Shown: positions 17,330 through 27,193 of the stretch, one piece after another | Layout of the letters: each line of letters begins with the position of its first letter | Numbering within the stretch: position 1 is the stretch's first letter | Source: Candidatus Bathyarchaeota archaeon | Lineage (GTDB): Archaea > Thermoproteota > Bathyarchaeia > Bathyarchaeales > Bathycorpusculaceae | Length of the DNA stretch: 64,000 nt | Reading direction: 5' to 3' | Assembly: GCA_018396875.1 (NCBI GenBank) | Contig: JAGTQG010000001.1 | Coordinates: 13,077-77,076 of the forward strand | Program-made: the position numbers and the translations under genes | Notes under the pieces: generated by a model | Told to the model about the DNA's origin: nothing | Seen by the model: the letters and a program-made list of their open reading frames with translations, nothing else | The model's database searches: none

Positions 17330-18628
17330 TTGCGTATTGGATTTTTTGTCTGGGAATACCCTCCATCCCTTGTTGGTGGTTTAGGCACATACGCCGAATA
17401 CATTACTCGAGAGTTTGTAGCTTTAGGCCATGACGTAACGGTTTTCACGCTTAACCCTGGAAACCTTAAAACAAGAGAGATAATCAAAGGCGTTGAAGTC
17501 CACAGGCCGCTTATCGCAGACGCCAGCAACGTTTTTCCCATGTTTGTTATTGATGACTTGAAAAAATGGGGCACAAACATTCGTCTCTTCAGCGACATCT
17601 TCATCTACAACATTTTGAGTGCCACAAAATTTGTCAACAGTATGTTGAAGAAAGAAGGGTGCGTTTACGACGTAGTTTGCGTTCACGACTGGTTGAGTAG
17701 TATAGCCGGAATAATAATTAAGAACGAGACAAAGGTTCCCGTCGTTTTCCATGTACACAGCACCGAGTGGGGACGGAGCGGAGGACAGGGCTCCGAGGTC
17801 GTTTCCCACCTTGAGTCGGCTATGGCGCAGATGGCTGATAGAATAATAACCGTAAGCCACGCCATGCAGGAGGATTTAATCCGCCACGGCTGGCCGAAAA
17901 CAAAAATCAGCGTGGTTTGGAACGGCGTGGATCCAGAACGTTATAACCCCAAGAAATGTAAACCCGAAGAGATTGAGGCAATCCGGGCCCGTTACGGCAT
18001 AAAACCAGAAGAGAAAATGATTCTTTTCCTTGGAAGGCTAACGTGGGTTAAAGGTGTAATGAACCTTGTTCAAGCTATGCCCATGGTTTTGGAGGAGCAC
18101 CCAAACGTTAAACTTGTTATTTTGGGCAAAGGTGAACAACAAAACGACATAATTGAAACTGCGGCAAGGCTCGGCATAAGCAGTCGAATATGTTGCCGCT
18201 TCGACTTTGTCCCAGAAAAGGAGCGCATCCTACATTATGCTGCGGCAGATGTCTGCGTTTTTCCATCCACCTACGAGCCCTTCGGCATAGTCAGCCTTGA
18301 AGCAATGGCCATGGAGAAACCGCTGGTTGTCGGCGCCCAAGGAGTGGTTGGCTTCAGAGAGCAAGTTGTACCTTTCGGCCCGGATCAGAACGGCATTCAC
18401 GTTAATGGTGGAAACCCAGCGGACATTGCATGGGGCATAAAAGAAGTATTATGCGATCCGCAAAGAGCCAGAAAATGGGGCGAAAACGGAAGAAAAAGAG
18501 TTTTACAGTATTTCACGTGGCGGAAAGCTGCCGAACAAACCTTACAGATTTACGAGTCCTTGATGCACAAGATGGAACATGAAGACGCCAAAGTTATCGA
18601 TCTATTAGAGAAGATAACACAAAAATAA
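17330..18628 (+). CDS. Glycogen-synthase-like GT-B glycosyltransferase
   Basis: A 432-residue complete GT-B enzyme. It opens FVWEYPPSLVGGLGTYAEYI, has VCVHDWLSSIAG near residue 115, ILFLGRLTWVKGVMNLV near residue 230 and the donor motif EPFGIVSLEAMA near residue 315. The GLGTYAEY opening and HDW motif are those of archaeal glycogen synthases and related GT4/GT5 enzymes. It most likely elongates an alpha-1,4-glucan from a nucleotide-glucose. It follows the nuclease-fold gene by 32 bases on the same strand, opposite to the GH57/half-GT/GT4 group, so the two strands form one metabolic neighbourhood. The start is a TTG; no better start lies close. Confidence 0.85.
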   Translation: MRIGFFVWEYPPSLVGGLGTYAEYITREFVALGHDVTVFTLNPGNLKTREIIKGVEVHRPLIADASNVFPMFVIDDLKKWGTNIRLFSDIFIYNILSATKFVNSMLKKEGCVYDVVCVHDWLSSIAGIIIKNETKVPVVFHVHSTEWGRSGGQGSEVVSHLESAMAQMADRIITVSHAMQEDLIRHGWPKTKISVVWNGVDPERYNPKKCKPEEIEAIRARYGIKPEEKMILFLGRLTWVKGVMNLVQAMPMVLEEHPNVKLVILGKGEQQNDIIETAARLGISSRICCRFDFVPEKERILHYAAADVCVFPSTYEPFGIVSLEAMAMEKPLVVGAQGVVGFREQVVPFGPDQNGIHVNGGNPADIAWGIKEVLCDPQRARKWGENGRKRVLQYFTWRKAAEQTLQIYESLMHKMEHEDAKVIDLLEKITQK

Positions 18629-18640
18629 GAGGGAAAGTTG

Positions 18641-19870
18641 CTAGAGTTTACGGGATGCAGCCTTTTCAAGGGCCACTACGCCTGGAAGCTTTTTACCCAT
18701 CAAGAACTCTATTAGAGCGCCGCCAGCCGTGCTTACATAGGATATTTTGTTGGATAGACCTAACTCTTGGAGCGCCGCAATTGTGTGGCCGCCGCCAGCC
18801 AATGAGAAGGCTTTTGAGTTGGCGATCTCCTCAAAAATCCTTTTTGTACCGAATATGAATTCCTTGTTTTCAAAAACCCCCATCGGCCCACTCACAACTA
18901 TAGATTTGGCACTGCGGATTATTTTCGCGTAGTCTTCAACGGTTTTTGTGCCGATATCAAATATCGGGTAGTCTACTGGCAACTTTTCAACAAGTACCTC
19001 TTTACGCTTCTTTTCCACCTCCACAGCCACATCTGCCGGAACCTTAATCTTTTCGGGGTGCTTCTGCATTAGCTCCTTTATGCCTGGAACAAGCCCCATT
19101 AGCTTTTTCTCTTCCAAAAACTTCATGTTTGGTGCGCCAAGATTGTATCCCTTCGCAACCAGAAAGACGTGACCAACGACGCCACCGGTCAACACGTAGT
19201 CTGCTATTTTATTGTCCAACACATACTTTGAAATTTCGAGGGAGTCGTCAGCTTTAGCGCCGCCAAGCACATAAACACACGGTTTCTCTGGGTTTTCCAG
19301 CACACGACTTAAGGATTTTAGTTCTCGTTCCATTATGCGGCCAGCCACGCTTGGTAGTACTGCAGTGAAACCAACAATGGAGGCGTGGGCTCTGTGGGCT
19401 GCGGCAAAAGCGTCATTTACAAAGATGCTGGCTAATGGCGCCAATGCTTGAACAAGCTCTGATTTTGCATGTTCTTCAGGAGATCCTTCTTTCGTTTCTC
19501 CAGCAAAGTTTCTAACGTTGTCTAAAACGAGGATTTCGCCGCTTTTGAGTTCTTTGATGGCTTTTTTGGCTTTTTCTCCATACACGTCGTCCACAAACTT
19601 AACTGGTTTGCCCAAGACTTTGCCGAGAATTTCCGCGTGCTGTTTCAGTGGGATAAAATCTGGATCCCCTTTCCTTCCTTGATGGGCTAATACAACAACT
19701 TTTGCGCCTTTTTCAGCCAACTCTTTAATGGTTGTTTCGCCATGCGCCTTAATCCTTGTATCATCTAAAACTTTCTTTGTCTCCGGATCCACTGGAGAGT
19801 TGAAGTCGACTCTGACAAGGACAATTTTGTCTTTTACGTCCACATCATCTAGCGTCAAGAACTTAACCAT
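18641..19870 (-). CDS. pgk: Phosphoglycerate kinase
   Basis: A 409-residue enzyme of the expected length. Landmarks are VLVRVDFNSPVD near residue 20 (substrate arginine loop), VVLAHQGRKGDPD, LDNVRNFAGE, NDAFAAAHRAHAS, the hinge/ATP segment VYVLGGAKADDS and the C-terminal SLAGGGHT. The usual SRTP-like third loop reads AHQGRKG as in archaeal PGKs. It catalyses 1,3-bisphosphoglycerate + ADP to 3-phosphoglycerate + ATP. It lies directly downstream of gap on the same strand, 77 bases away, so the two consecutive glycolytic steps are probably co-expressed. Confidence 0.95.
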   Translation of the reverse strand: MVKFLTLDDVDVKDKIVLVRVDFNSPVDPETKKVLDDTRIKAHGETTIKELAEKGAKVVVLAHQGRKGDPDFIPLKQHAEILGKVLGKPVKFVDDVYGEKAKKAIKELKSGEILVLDNVRNFAGETKEGSPEEHAKSELVQALAPLASIFVNDAFAAAHRAHASIVGFTAVLPSVAGRIMERELKSLSRVLENPEKPCVYVLGGAKADDSLEISKYVLDNKIADYVLTGGVVGHVFLVAKGYNLGAPNMKFLEEKKLMGLVPGIKELMQKHPEKIKVPADVAVEVEKKRKEVLVEKLPVDYPIFDIGTKTVEDYAKIIRSAKSIVVSGPMGVFENKEFIFGTKRIFEEIANSKAFSLAGGGHTIAALQELGLSNKISYVSTAGGALIEFLMGKKLPGVVALEKAASRKL

Positions 19871-19947
19871 ATGCTTCCCTCTTCTCCATCTGTGTGAACA
19901 GAAAAATAGAAGGGGTAATTTGTTTTTAAGATTTTATATCGGTTTGG

Positions 19948-20961
<1,014 letters not shown>

Positions 20962-21053
20962 TTAAATCACCATTCACCTAAATTTCGGATATTTAATGGA
21001 ACATGTTTCTCTTAATTAATTTTCCGACGAAAATAAAAAGAAAGGTATGGAAG

Positions 21054-22400
21054 TTAACGGAGTTTCATTAACACCATTTCAGCAGCTAAAACGAGAGGCT
21101 CCCAAGTCTCGTTAAGCGGCGGTGCATAAGCAGTGTCTGCTTTGGCTAGTTCTCGAACGGTCATCTGCTTCTGTATAGCAAAGGAAACGGCATTTATTCG
21201 TTGGGTTACCTCTTCGCCGCCTATTATTTGGGCGCCAATTACGCGCTGCGACTCCCTTTCAACCACAAGCTTAACCTTTATTGGCAGGGCACCCGGATAA
21301 TAGTCTGCCCTCGTCTTTGAGGACACGGTTCCGGTGATTGTTTCTATCCCAGCCCTTTTGGCGGCGGCTTCCGTCAAGCCTGTAGCGCCTATTTGCATAT
21401 CATAAAGTTGGGTGACGGATGAGCCTACAACGCCCGGAAACACCGCATAGCCTCCAGCCGCGTTTATTCCAGCAACTTTTCCTTGTCTCACGGCGACTGT
21501 TCCAAGCTGTTGAACTACCGGCCTCTGGGTCACTATGTGGATGGATTCTGCACAGTCGCCAACAGCGTAGACGTCTTTAATGTTTGTTTCCATTCTGGCG
21601 TTTGTTTTGATGAGTTTTGTTTCGCCGAGGGCGATGCCAGCGTCTACGGCTAGTTGGGTGTTGCCTCTGACACCGAAGGCGCTGACGAAAAGGTCTGCGT
21701 TTATCTGTTCGCCTCCGGCCACTATGCCAGTGACCTTGTCCGTGCCGAGGAACTCTTCAACAGGCTTGTTTGTCAAGATTCTTATGCCCTTCTGTTCCAG
21801 CATCTCTTGAACAATTTTAGCCATGTCCGCGTCAAGCATGGCTGGCAAAACTTGAGGCAGCATTTCAACAACGGTTACATTTAAGCCTCTTTCCTGGAGG
21901 GCGACGGCTGTTTCTAGGCCTATGAGCCCAGCGCCCATGACGACTGCCGTTTTTGCGCCTTGTTGGATGGCTTGGTCTATGCGTTGTCCATCCTCAATCG
22001 TTCTTAGGGGCAGAATTCCCTGTTTTTCTCTTCCCTTTATGGGTGGTGTGAAGGCGCTTGCGCCAGCAGCTATTATTAGGCTGTCATAGGGGATTTCTTG
22101 AGTGTTTCCAGCTTTATCCACGGTTAAAACGGCTTTTTTGCTGGCGTCTATCTTTGTGACCTTTGTTTCTGTTTTTAGGTTTAATTTCATCATTTGGAAG
22201 TAGCTTGGCGAGAAGACTATGAGGTTGGTGAAACTTGGTATGTGCCCGCCCAAAACGAAGGGTAAACCACAACGAGAATATCCAGCGTATTTCTCATCCG
22301 TTATTAGAGTTATTTCGGCTGTGCGGTCTGTTTTTCTGGCAGCTGAGGCTGCGTCGACACCAGCTGCATGCGCCCCGATTATTACTATGCGTCTGGGCAA
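21054..22400 (-). CDS. FAD-dependent pyridine nucleotide-disulfide oxidoreductase (CoA-disulfide reductase/NADH oxidase type)
   Basis: A 448-residue flavoprotein. The FAD motif is IIGAHAAGVDAASAAR at residues 7-22, the single redox cysteine lies in SRCGLPF near residue 43, the NAD(P)H motif is VMGAGLIGLETA near residue 160, and VYAVGDCAE near residue 285 closes the FAD site. A lone active-site cysteine in SxCGLP is diagnostic of the CoA-disulfide reductase/NADH oxidase (peroxidase) group. It would reduce CoA disulfides, polysulfide or oxygen with NAD(P)H. It is three bases downstream of gcvH, so it may be co-transcribed with the glycine cleavage H protein, although a dihydrolipoamide dehydrogenase role is unlikely because the CxxxxC motif is missing. 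Confidence 0.88.
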   Translation of the reverse strand: MPRRIVIIGAHAAGVDAASAARKTDRTAEITLITDEKYAGYSRCGLPFVLGGHIPSFTNLIVFSPSYFQMMKLNLKTETKVTKIDASKKAVLTVDKAGNTQEIPYDSLIIAAGASAFTPPIKGREKQGILPLRTIEDGQRIDQAIQQGAKTAVVMGAGLIGLETAVALQERGLNVTVVEMLPQVLPAMLDADMAKIVQEMLEQKGIRILTNKPVEEFLGTDKVTGIVAGGEQINADLFVSAFGVRGNTQLAVDAGIALGETKLIKTNARMETNIKDVYAVGDCAESIHIVTQRPVVQQLGTVAVRQGKVAGINAAGGYAVFPGVVGSSVTQLYDMQIGATGLTEAAAKRAGIETITGTVSSKTRADYYPGALPIKVKLVVERESQRVIGAQIIGGEEVTQRINAVSFAIQKQMTVRELAKADTAYAPPLNETWEPLVLAAEMVLMKLR

Positions 22401-22403
22401 GGG

Positions 22404-22823
22404 CTATTTCCCTTCTTTAATTAGGCTTTTGTGCCATTCCACAGCCGCATTAAAGTCCATAAGGTTTTTGAGTTCAGCTTGGAGGTTTGAGGGTTTTACA
22501 ACGAGAAGCCAGCCCTTACCGTATGGATCCTCATTTAAGAGTTCCGGCTTTGACTGGACTTCGGTGTTGACTTCCTCTATTGTTCCGCTTATGGGCGCCA
22601 CTAAGTCAGATACGGCTTTTACAGATTCAACAGTGCCGTAGGGCTCGTTCTGTTTTATGGTTGTTCCAGGGCTTGGAAGCTCTGCATAAACAACCTCTCT
22701 AAGCTGTTTTTGGGCGTAGTCCGTTATGCCGACACGCACCTTGTCGCCTTCGATTTTCACCCACTCATAGTCCTTTGAATAGTACAGACCTTCTGGAACC
22801 TCGTATCCGTCGACTTTAACCAC
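22404..22823 (-). CDS. gcvH: Glycine cleavage system H protein
   Basis: A 139-residue lipoyl carrier protein. Landmarks are YYSKDYEWVKIEGDKVRVGITDYAQKQL (split landmarks), VVYAELPSPG and the lipoyl-lysine segment ESVKAVSDL near residue 70, followed by NTEVQSKPELLNEDPYGKGWL. It shuttles the aminomethyl group from the P protein to the T protein. A longer reading frame begins at 22886, but GTG at 22823 has GAGGTGG six bases upstream and gives the normal family length; the extra 21 residues are not conserved-looking. GcvT lies 33 kb away at 56 kb, and the P and L proteins are outside the window. Confidence 0.93.
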   Translation of the reverse strand: MVKVDGYEVPEGLYYSKDYEWVKIEGDKVRVGITDYAQKQLREVVYAELPSPGTTIKQNEPYGTVESVKAVSDLVAPISGTIEEVNTEVQSKPELLNEDPYGKGWLLVVKPSNLQAELKNLMDFNAAVEWHKSLIKEGK

Positions 22824-22853
22824 GACATTCCACCTCGCATGTAGTTGATAGTT

Positions 22854-22874
22854 TTTAAACTTTAAACGTTTAAA
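22854..22874. promoter_or_regulatory. Three TTTAAA elements between gcvH and the subtilase gene
   Basis: TTTAAA occurs three times (22854-22859, 22861-22866, 22869-22874), the last two forming a perfect 14-base palindrome around a central CG. The first overlaps the TATA position expected for gcvH, about 25 bases upstream of its leader. The spacing of about 7-8 bases could make this a cooperative operator or simply tandem TATA/BRE elements. Confidence 0.35.
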
Positions 22875-22993
22875 ATTAACTGTCATGAAAACTGTTTTCC
22901 ATCGTTATAAAGGCGACAAATTTGCGTTAAAAGTGGCGGATTTTGGAAAAGCATTTAAAGTGAAAACGCGCTTAACAGTGCTTCGGTGGTTTT

Positions 22994-24679
22994 ATGAGTT
23001 GGGAGAAAAAGGTTTCGGCGATGCTTGCGATTTCGCTGCTTTTCGTGACTCTTGTTTCACTGTCTCCCTGCGCCTATATGAAACCGTTAGAAGTTAAAAC
23101 CAGCCGCTTTATGGACGCTAACAGGAATAAGATTTTTGATAGCCTAGAGAGCATTATGGCGGGACGCGGAGACGATGCTTTAATAGATGTTATTTTGTTG
23201 TTTAAGAAGGAGCCTACGGAAGACTTACTGGAACACCTCCATGCAGAAGTAGGCATGTTTAAAGTAAAATCTAAGTGGACCGTTGTTCCGGGAATTGCGG
23301 CTTCACTTACATCGAGTCAAATTAGAGCCTTAACACTACTAGACGATGTTATTCAAGTAGAATATGACGCCCCGGTTTACGCTTGTTTGAACACTGCAAC
23401 CTACTGGTATGGCGTTCAAAAGGCTAGGACCGATTTTGGATTAGATGGAGACCGCGACGGATCGCCGACAACATATTCGAAAGATGACATTGTAATAGCC
23501 ATAATTGACACGGGCATAGATCCAAACCATGTGGACTTAGACGGGGGTAAAATCATAGGCTGGAAAGACTTTGTAAACGGGAAAACAACGCCGTATGACG
23601 ATAATGGGCATGGAACCCATTGCGCCTCTATAGCTGCTGGAACCGGTGAAGGAAACTCCGCCTACAAAGGTGTCGCTCCCGGAGCGGCTTTAGTTGGTGT
23701 TAAGGTGCTCGATGCTTCTGGTTCAGGCACGTTAAGCAGAGTGGCTGACGGCATTAACTGGGCTGTGGCTAACAAGGATATTTATGGAATAGAGATTCTC
23801 TCCTTAAGTTTAGGCACATCCACAAGTTCTGATGGAACAGACACTGTTTCAATGGCATGCAATAACGCGGTTGACCAAGGGCTCGTTGTTGTGGTCGCGG
23901 CTGGAAACAATGGACCGAAAACCTACACTGTAGGCTCTCCGGGTGCAGCTGAAAAAGTCATAACAGTAGGCTCCATCGCTGACGTGGGGCATAAAGGCTT
24001 CTTCCTAAACTCTTGGTCCAGCAGAGGGCCAACTGCAGATGGACGAATCAAACCCGACGTCTGCGCTCCTGGATATTTGATTATGGCTGCGAAAGCTGGC
24101 ACAACTAGCAGTTATGTCGAGTATAGCGGCACAAGCATGGCAACGCCTTTTGTAGCTGGAACCGTTGCGTTGATGTTGGATGCTAACCCCTCCTTGACCC
24201 CGACGCAGATTAAAAGCATAATTGCGACAACTTCCATAGATTTTGGGCCTTCTGGAAAAGACATAGATTATGGCTGGGGAAGACTTGACGCCTACGAAGC
24301 TATCAAAACTGCCGGAGGCTATAGTGGGACTGGTATAGCCGTCCCGAGTCACTTCGCGTTTACTGAAGATCTTTCAAGAACTGGAGCCTACGACCTTTGG
24401 AAGATAACAGTGACAACAACAAGCTATCCGATTGCTGTAACTTTGATAATGCCAACATGGAGTAGCGCAACAAGACCCAACTTTAACATTTACCTCTATA
24501 ATCCCTCCGGGAGCTTAATCGCCTCTTCTACGGGGACCACGAGACAAGAAATTATTGCAGTAACTATTTCAGTGTCCGGCACATACACACTGAGAGTTTA
24601 TTCATCATCGGGTTCAGGAACGTACTATCTTGACATCAGCGCCGGGGCTTCCAGCGTTTACCTATCTTACGATGGTTAA
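22994..24679 (+). CDS. Secreted subtilisin-family serine protease
   Basis: A 561-residue S8 protease. Residues 1-28 form a signal peptide (KKVSAMLAISLLFVTLVSLSP). A propeptide (I9-like) spans to about residue 130. The catalytic triad is D172 in IIDTGID, H206 in NGHGTH and S381 in SGTSMATP, with the oxyanion-hole asparagine in AAGNNGP near 305. Residues 450-561 are a beta-sandwich pre-peptidase C-terminal-like domain (TYTLRVYSSSGSGTYYLDIS). There is no C-terminal membrane anchor. It probably degrades extracellular protein, feeding the amino-acid catabolic enzymes found elsewhere in the window. It diverges from gcvH. Confidence 0.92.
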   Translation: MSWEKKVSAMLAISLLFVTLVSLSPCAYMKPLEVKTSRFMDANRNKIFDSLESIMAGRGDDALIDVILLFKKEPTEDLLEHLHAEVGMFKVKSKWTVVPGIAASLTSSQIRALTLLDDVIQVEYDAPVYACLNTATYWYGVQKARTDFGLDGDRDGSPTTYSKDDIVIAIIDTGIDPNHVDLDGGKIIGWKDFVNGKTTPYDDNGHGTHCASIAAGTGEGNSAYKGVAPGAALVGVKVLDASGSGTLSRVADGINWAVANKDIYGIEILSLSLGTSTSSDGTDTVSMACNNAVDQGLVVVVAAGNNGPKTYTVGSPGAAEKVITVGSIADVGHKGFFLNSWSSRGPTADGRIKPDVCAPGYLIMAAKAGTTSSYVEYSGTSMATPFVAGTVALMLDANPSLTPTQIKSIIATTSIDFGPSGKDIDYGWGRLDAYEAIKTAGGYSGTGIAVPSHFAFTEDLSRTGAYDLWKITVTTTSYPIAVTLIMPTWSSATRPNFNIYLYNPSGSLIASSTGTTRQEIIAVTISVSGTYTLRVYSSSGSGTYYLDISAGASSVYLSYDG

Positions 24680-24696
24680 AGTGCGGGCCTGAACCC

Positions 24697-24715
24697 TCTT
24701 TGTTTTTCTTTGTTA
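24697..24715 (+). terminator. T-rich tract after the subtilase gene
   Basis: A run of T residues broken by C and G begins about 18 bases after the stop codon of the protease. Archaeal termination often uses such U-rich tracts without a hairpin. The remaining 85 bases before the next gene show nothing I can name. Confidence 0.3.
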
Positions 24716-24859
24716 TCCCGTGGTGGCGGTAGACTGTAAAATTGATGAGCCCTTTCTAGTTAGCAAGACGGTTATACTTGTTGCTGGTTTAATTTAACAA
24801 AAATGCTACCCCTGTATAGGTTTTTAGGCTTGTTTGTCGTAGCTTATTTTGAGTTTGTC

Positions 24860-25975
24860 ATGGGGAAATGCCAGGTTTGCGGTGAAATTTCGCCTTTAAT
24901 TTCTGGCAAGCTTGGCGTCTGCATAGACTGTATTAGGCGGAAGCCTGAACAAGCTCTTGAAATCACAAGGATTGTGCACGCTAGGAGCCGAGCCGTTTAT
25001 GGCTTACCGCCGGAACCGCCAAGAGATGATGGAGGCTTGCCTTGTGGTGTTTGCGCCAACAACTGTGTTATTGGGGCCGGTGGAAGCGGCTACTGTGGGC
25101 TTGTTTGGAATGTGGGTGGGCGTCTCGTGCGTTTCGGCGGCACCGCGGAGCAAGGCGTTTTAGAATGGTATTATGATGGGTTGCCAACAAACTGTGTTAG
25201 CTGGTGGTTTTGCCCGGGCTGCACTGGAAGTGGCTATCCGAAATATGCCTATAAGCCGGAACCAGAGTACGGCTACTACAATCTAGCAGTTTTTTACGGT
25301 GCATGTAGTTACGACTGCCTTTTCTGTCAGAACTGGCATTACCGCAACCTTTCCGCCAAACACAGGCCTGTTGTGAGCGCCGAAGCTTTGGCCCAAAAAG
25401 CCTTCGATGAGCGGGTTTCATGCATATGCTATTTTGGAGGGGATCCCTCACCGCAGATGCCCCACTCGCTTGAGACAAGCCGCATAGCCCTAGAAAAAGC
25501 TGAGGAGGAAAAGCGTATCCTTCGGGTTTGCTGGGAAACCAACGGCTACATGAACCTAAAACTGGCGGAAAAAGCTGTGGAGTACGCCTTAAAAAGTGGG
25601 GGGAACATAAAATTCGATTTAAAAGCATGGAGCGAACCACTAGCGATAGCCCTATGTGGAGTCACCAACAAACCAGCCCTCGAAAATTTTCGGTTGATAG
25701 GCGAAAAATACTATGCAAAGCGCCCAGAACTACCGGTCTTAACGGCGAGCACGCTGCTTGTGCCAGGATACGTGGACGCAGAAGAGGTTGAAAAAATCGC
25801 CCAATTCATAAGCCAGATAAGTCCAGAAACTCCCTACACGCTTCTAGCGTTTTACCCATGCTATGTTATGAACGATCTGCCAACAACAAGCCGAAAACAA
25901 GCACAAGAATGCCAAAAAGCCGCTGAAAAGCACTTGAAAAACGTGAGAATTGGAAACGTGCACCTCCTTTCATAG
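24860..25975 (+). CDS. Radical SAM protein with N-terminal cysteine-rich domain
   Basis: About 371 residues. The radical SAM cluster motif is CSYDCLFC (CxxxCxxC), near residue 150, followed by the GGDP S-adenosylmethionine motif (CYFGGDPSPQ). The first 100 residues carry additional cysteine pairs, CQVCGE, CIDCIR, CGVCANNC and CGLVWN, and later WFCPGCTG, as in archaeal homologues of pyruvate formate-lyase-activating enzymes (COG1313/COG1180-like). The target is unknown; members are suspected activases or protein-modifying enzymes. The frame is open from 24803, but the extra 19 residues are hydrophobic and unlike the family, and the M at 24860 gives MGKCQVCGE as the natural opening. No obvious operon partner precedes it. 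Confidence 0.8.
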   Translation: MGKCQVCGEISPLISGKLGVCIDCIRRKPEQALEITRIVHARSRAVYGLPPEPPRDDGGLPCGVCANNCVIGAGGSGYCGLVWNVGGRLVRFGGTAEQGVLEWYYDGLPTNCVSWWFCPGCTGSGYPKYAYKPEPEYGYYNLAVFYGACSYDCLFCQNWHYRNLSAKHRPVVSAEALAQKAFDERVSCICYFGGDPSPQMPHSLETSRIALEKAEEEKRILRVCWETNGYMNLKLAEKAVEYALKSGGNIKFDLKAWSEPLAIALCGVTNKPALENFRLIGEKYYAKRPELPVLTASTLLVPGYVDAEEVEKIAQFISQISPETPYTLLAFYPCYVMNDLPTTSRKQAQECQKAAEKHLKNVRIGNVHLLS

Positions 25976-26011
25976 GAATTTTTAAATCATTGCTGTCAGA
26001 GGTTTTCCATT

Positions 26012-27193
26012 ATGGAATATTTCCCAACCTTAAAATTGAAGGCTTTAGGAGGCCCAAACCGATATTATCAGGGACCAGGGATTTTATTTGAGATAATTCC
26101 AAAAATAATCAGAGCATACAACTATAAAAAGCCGTTTATCATTAGCGGACGTCAAGCCAGCCGCGCTCTAGAAGATGCAGCCTTCTTTAAAGGTCTAAAG
26201 GACAATAATGTTCAATATGTTTTTGCCGAATTCGGCGCCGGACAGACTTGGGGGGCTGAATGCTGCGACGAAGAGATAGGAAGATTAACCAAAATATGCG
26301 AGGAAGAAAAATGCGATGTAGTTATAGCCGCTGGAGGGGGAAAATGCATTGACACCGGAAAAGAGGTGGCAAACAAGATGGGCGTCGATGTCATTATCAT
26401 TCCAACCGTTGCATCCCAAGACGCTCCCACAAGCTCCGTGGCTGTTGTGTACACCGTAGATCACGTATTCAAAAGGGTTGATAATTTTGAGAAAAGCCCG
26501 CTGGTTGTAGTCTTAGACACGAATATAATTGCAAAGGCTCCGCCTAGGCTTTTAAGTTGTGGAATTGGAGACGCTTTATCCAAAAAGTTTGAAGTGCGTA
26601 GCTGCTACAAGCGTGGAGCAAACAATCGTCTAGCTAAACCAGTTCAAGGAAGCGCAACTTTAACGGCATTAAACATGTCGGCGCTGTTGTATGACATACT
26701 GTTGACATGGGGTGTGGAAGCCTTAGACGCCGTCCAAGAAAGATGCGTAACACCAGCATTGGAAGCCATTGTAGAAGCCACAGTTTTGCTAAGTGGCTTA
26801 TGCTTCGAAAGTGGCGGACTTTCTGCTGCCCACGCCATCTATTTTGGGTTCACATATGTCGAAAGCAAAATGTCCCCCGCACAAAACCACGGTGAACTTG
26901 TACACTTTGGCACATGCGCGCAGCTATTTTTAGAGGAATACTCCAAAAGAGATGTTTTCGAAATTTTCAAGTTTGGACACGAGGTCGGCCTTCCAGAAAG
27001 TTTTGAAGAATTGGGGTTAAAGGGCATTACAGATGAAGATTTGTGGGTTGTTGCTGAAAAATCGGCGGAACACCCTCTCATGCGAAATATGCCTATGGAG
27101 GTTTCGCCGGAAATGGTTTTTAATGCTTTGAAAGCTGCAGATGCTTACGGACAAAGAATATCAAGTCTAATCCCAAGAAGACGATTCACATAA
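26012..27193 (+). CDS. Glycerol dehydrogenase-like iron/zinc alcohol dehydrogenase
   Basis: A 393-residue dehydroquinate-synthase-fold enzyme. The NAD-binding motif is AAGGGKCIDTGKEVA near residue 110, followed by IPTVASQDAPTSSVAVVYT, which fits GldA rather than sn-glycerol-1-phosphate dehydrogenase. Metal ligands are likely the aspartate in CGIGDALSK and histidines in AAHAIYF and QNHGELVHFG. It would oxidise glycerol, or a related polyol, with NAD. It is 36 bases downstream of the radical SAM gene and its last 49 bases overlap the 3' end of a convergent gene. Substrate identity is inference. Confidence 0.85.
   Translation: MEYFPTLKLKALGGPNRYYQGPGILFEIIPKIIRAYNYKKPFIISGRQASRALEDAAFFKGLKDNNVQYVFAEFGAGQTWGAECCDEEIGRLTKICEEEKCDVVIAAGGGKCIDTGKEVANKMGVDVIIIPTVASQDAPTSSVAVVYTVDHVFKRVDNFEKSPLVVVLDTNIIAKAPPRLLSCGIGDALSKKFEVRSCYKRGANNRLAKPVQGSATLTALNMSALLYDILLTWGVEALDAVQERCVTPALEAIVEATVLLSGLCFESGGLSAAHAIYFGFTYVESKMSPAQNHGELVHFGTCAQLFLEEYSKRDVFEIFKFGHEVGLPESFEELGLKGITDEDLWVVAEKSAEHPLMRNMPMEVSPEMVFNALKAADAYGQRISSLIPRRRFT

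Noticed and set aside
22885-23097. A 70-residue plus-strand frame between gcvH and the subtilase
   Set aside because: It runs into the start of the protease gene in another frame and shows no recognisable protein pattern; the region is better explained as a divergent promoter.
24720-24800. Possible C/D box RNA after the subtilase gene (a TTGATGA-like element)
   Set aside because: The element does not match RTGATGA at the first base and no D box follows within 70 bases.
26012-27193. sn-Glycerol-1-phosphate dehydrogenase (archaeal lipid enzyme)
   Set aside because: The cofactor loop and following PT(V)ASxDAP segment fit glycerol dehydrogenase and not G1P dehydrogenase, which has a SHDG segment at that place.
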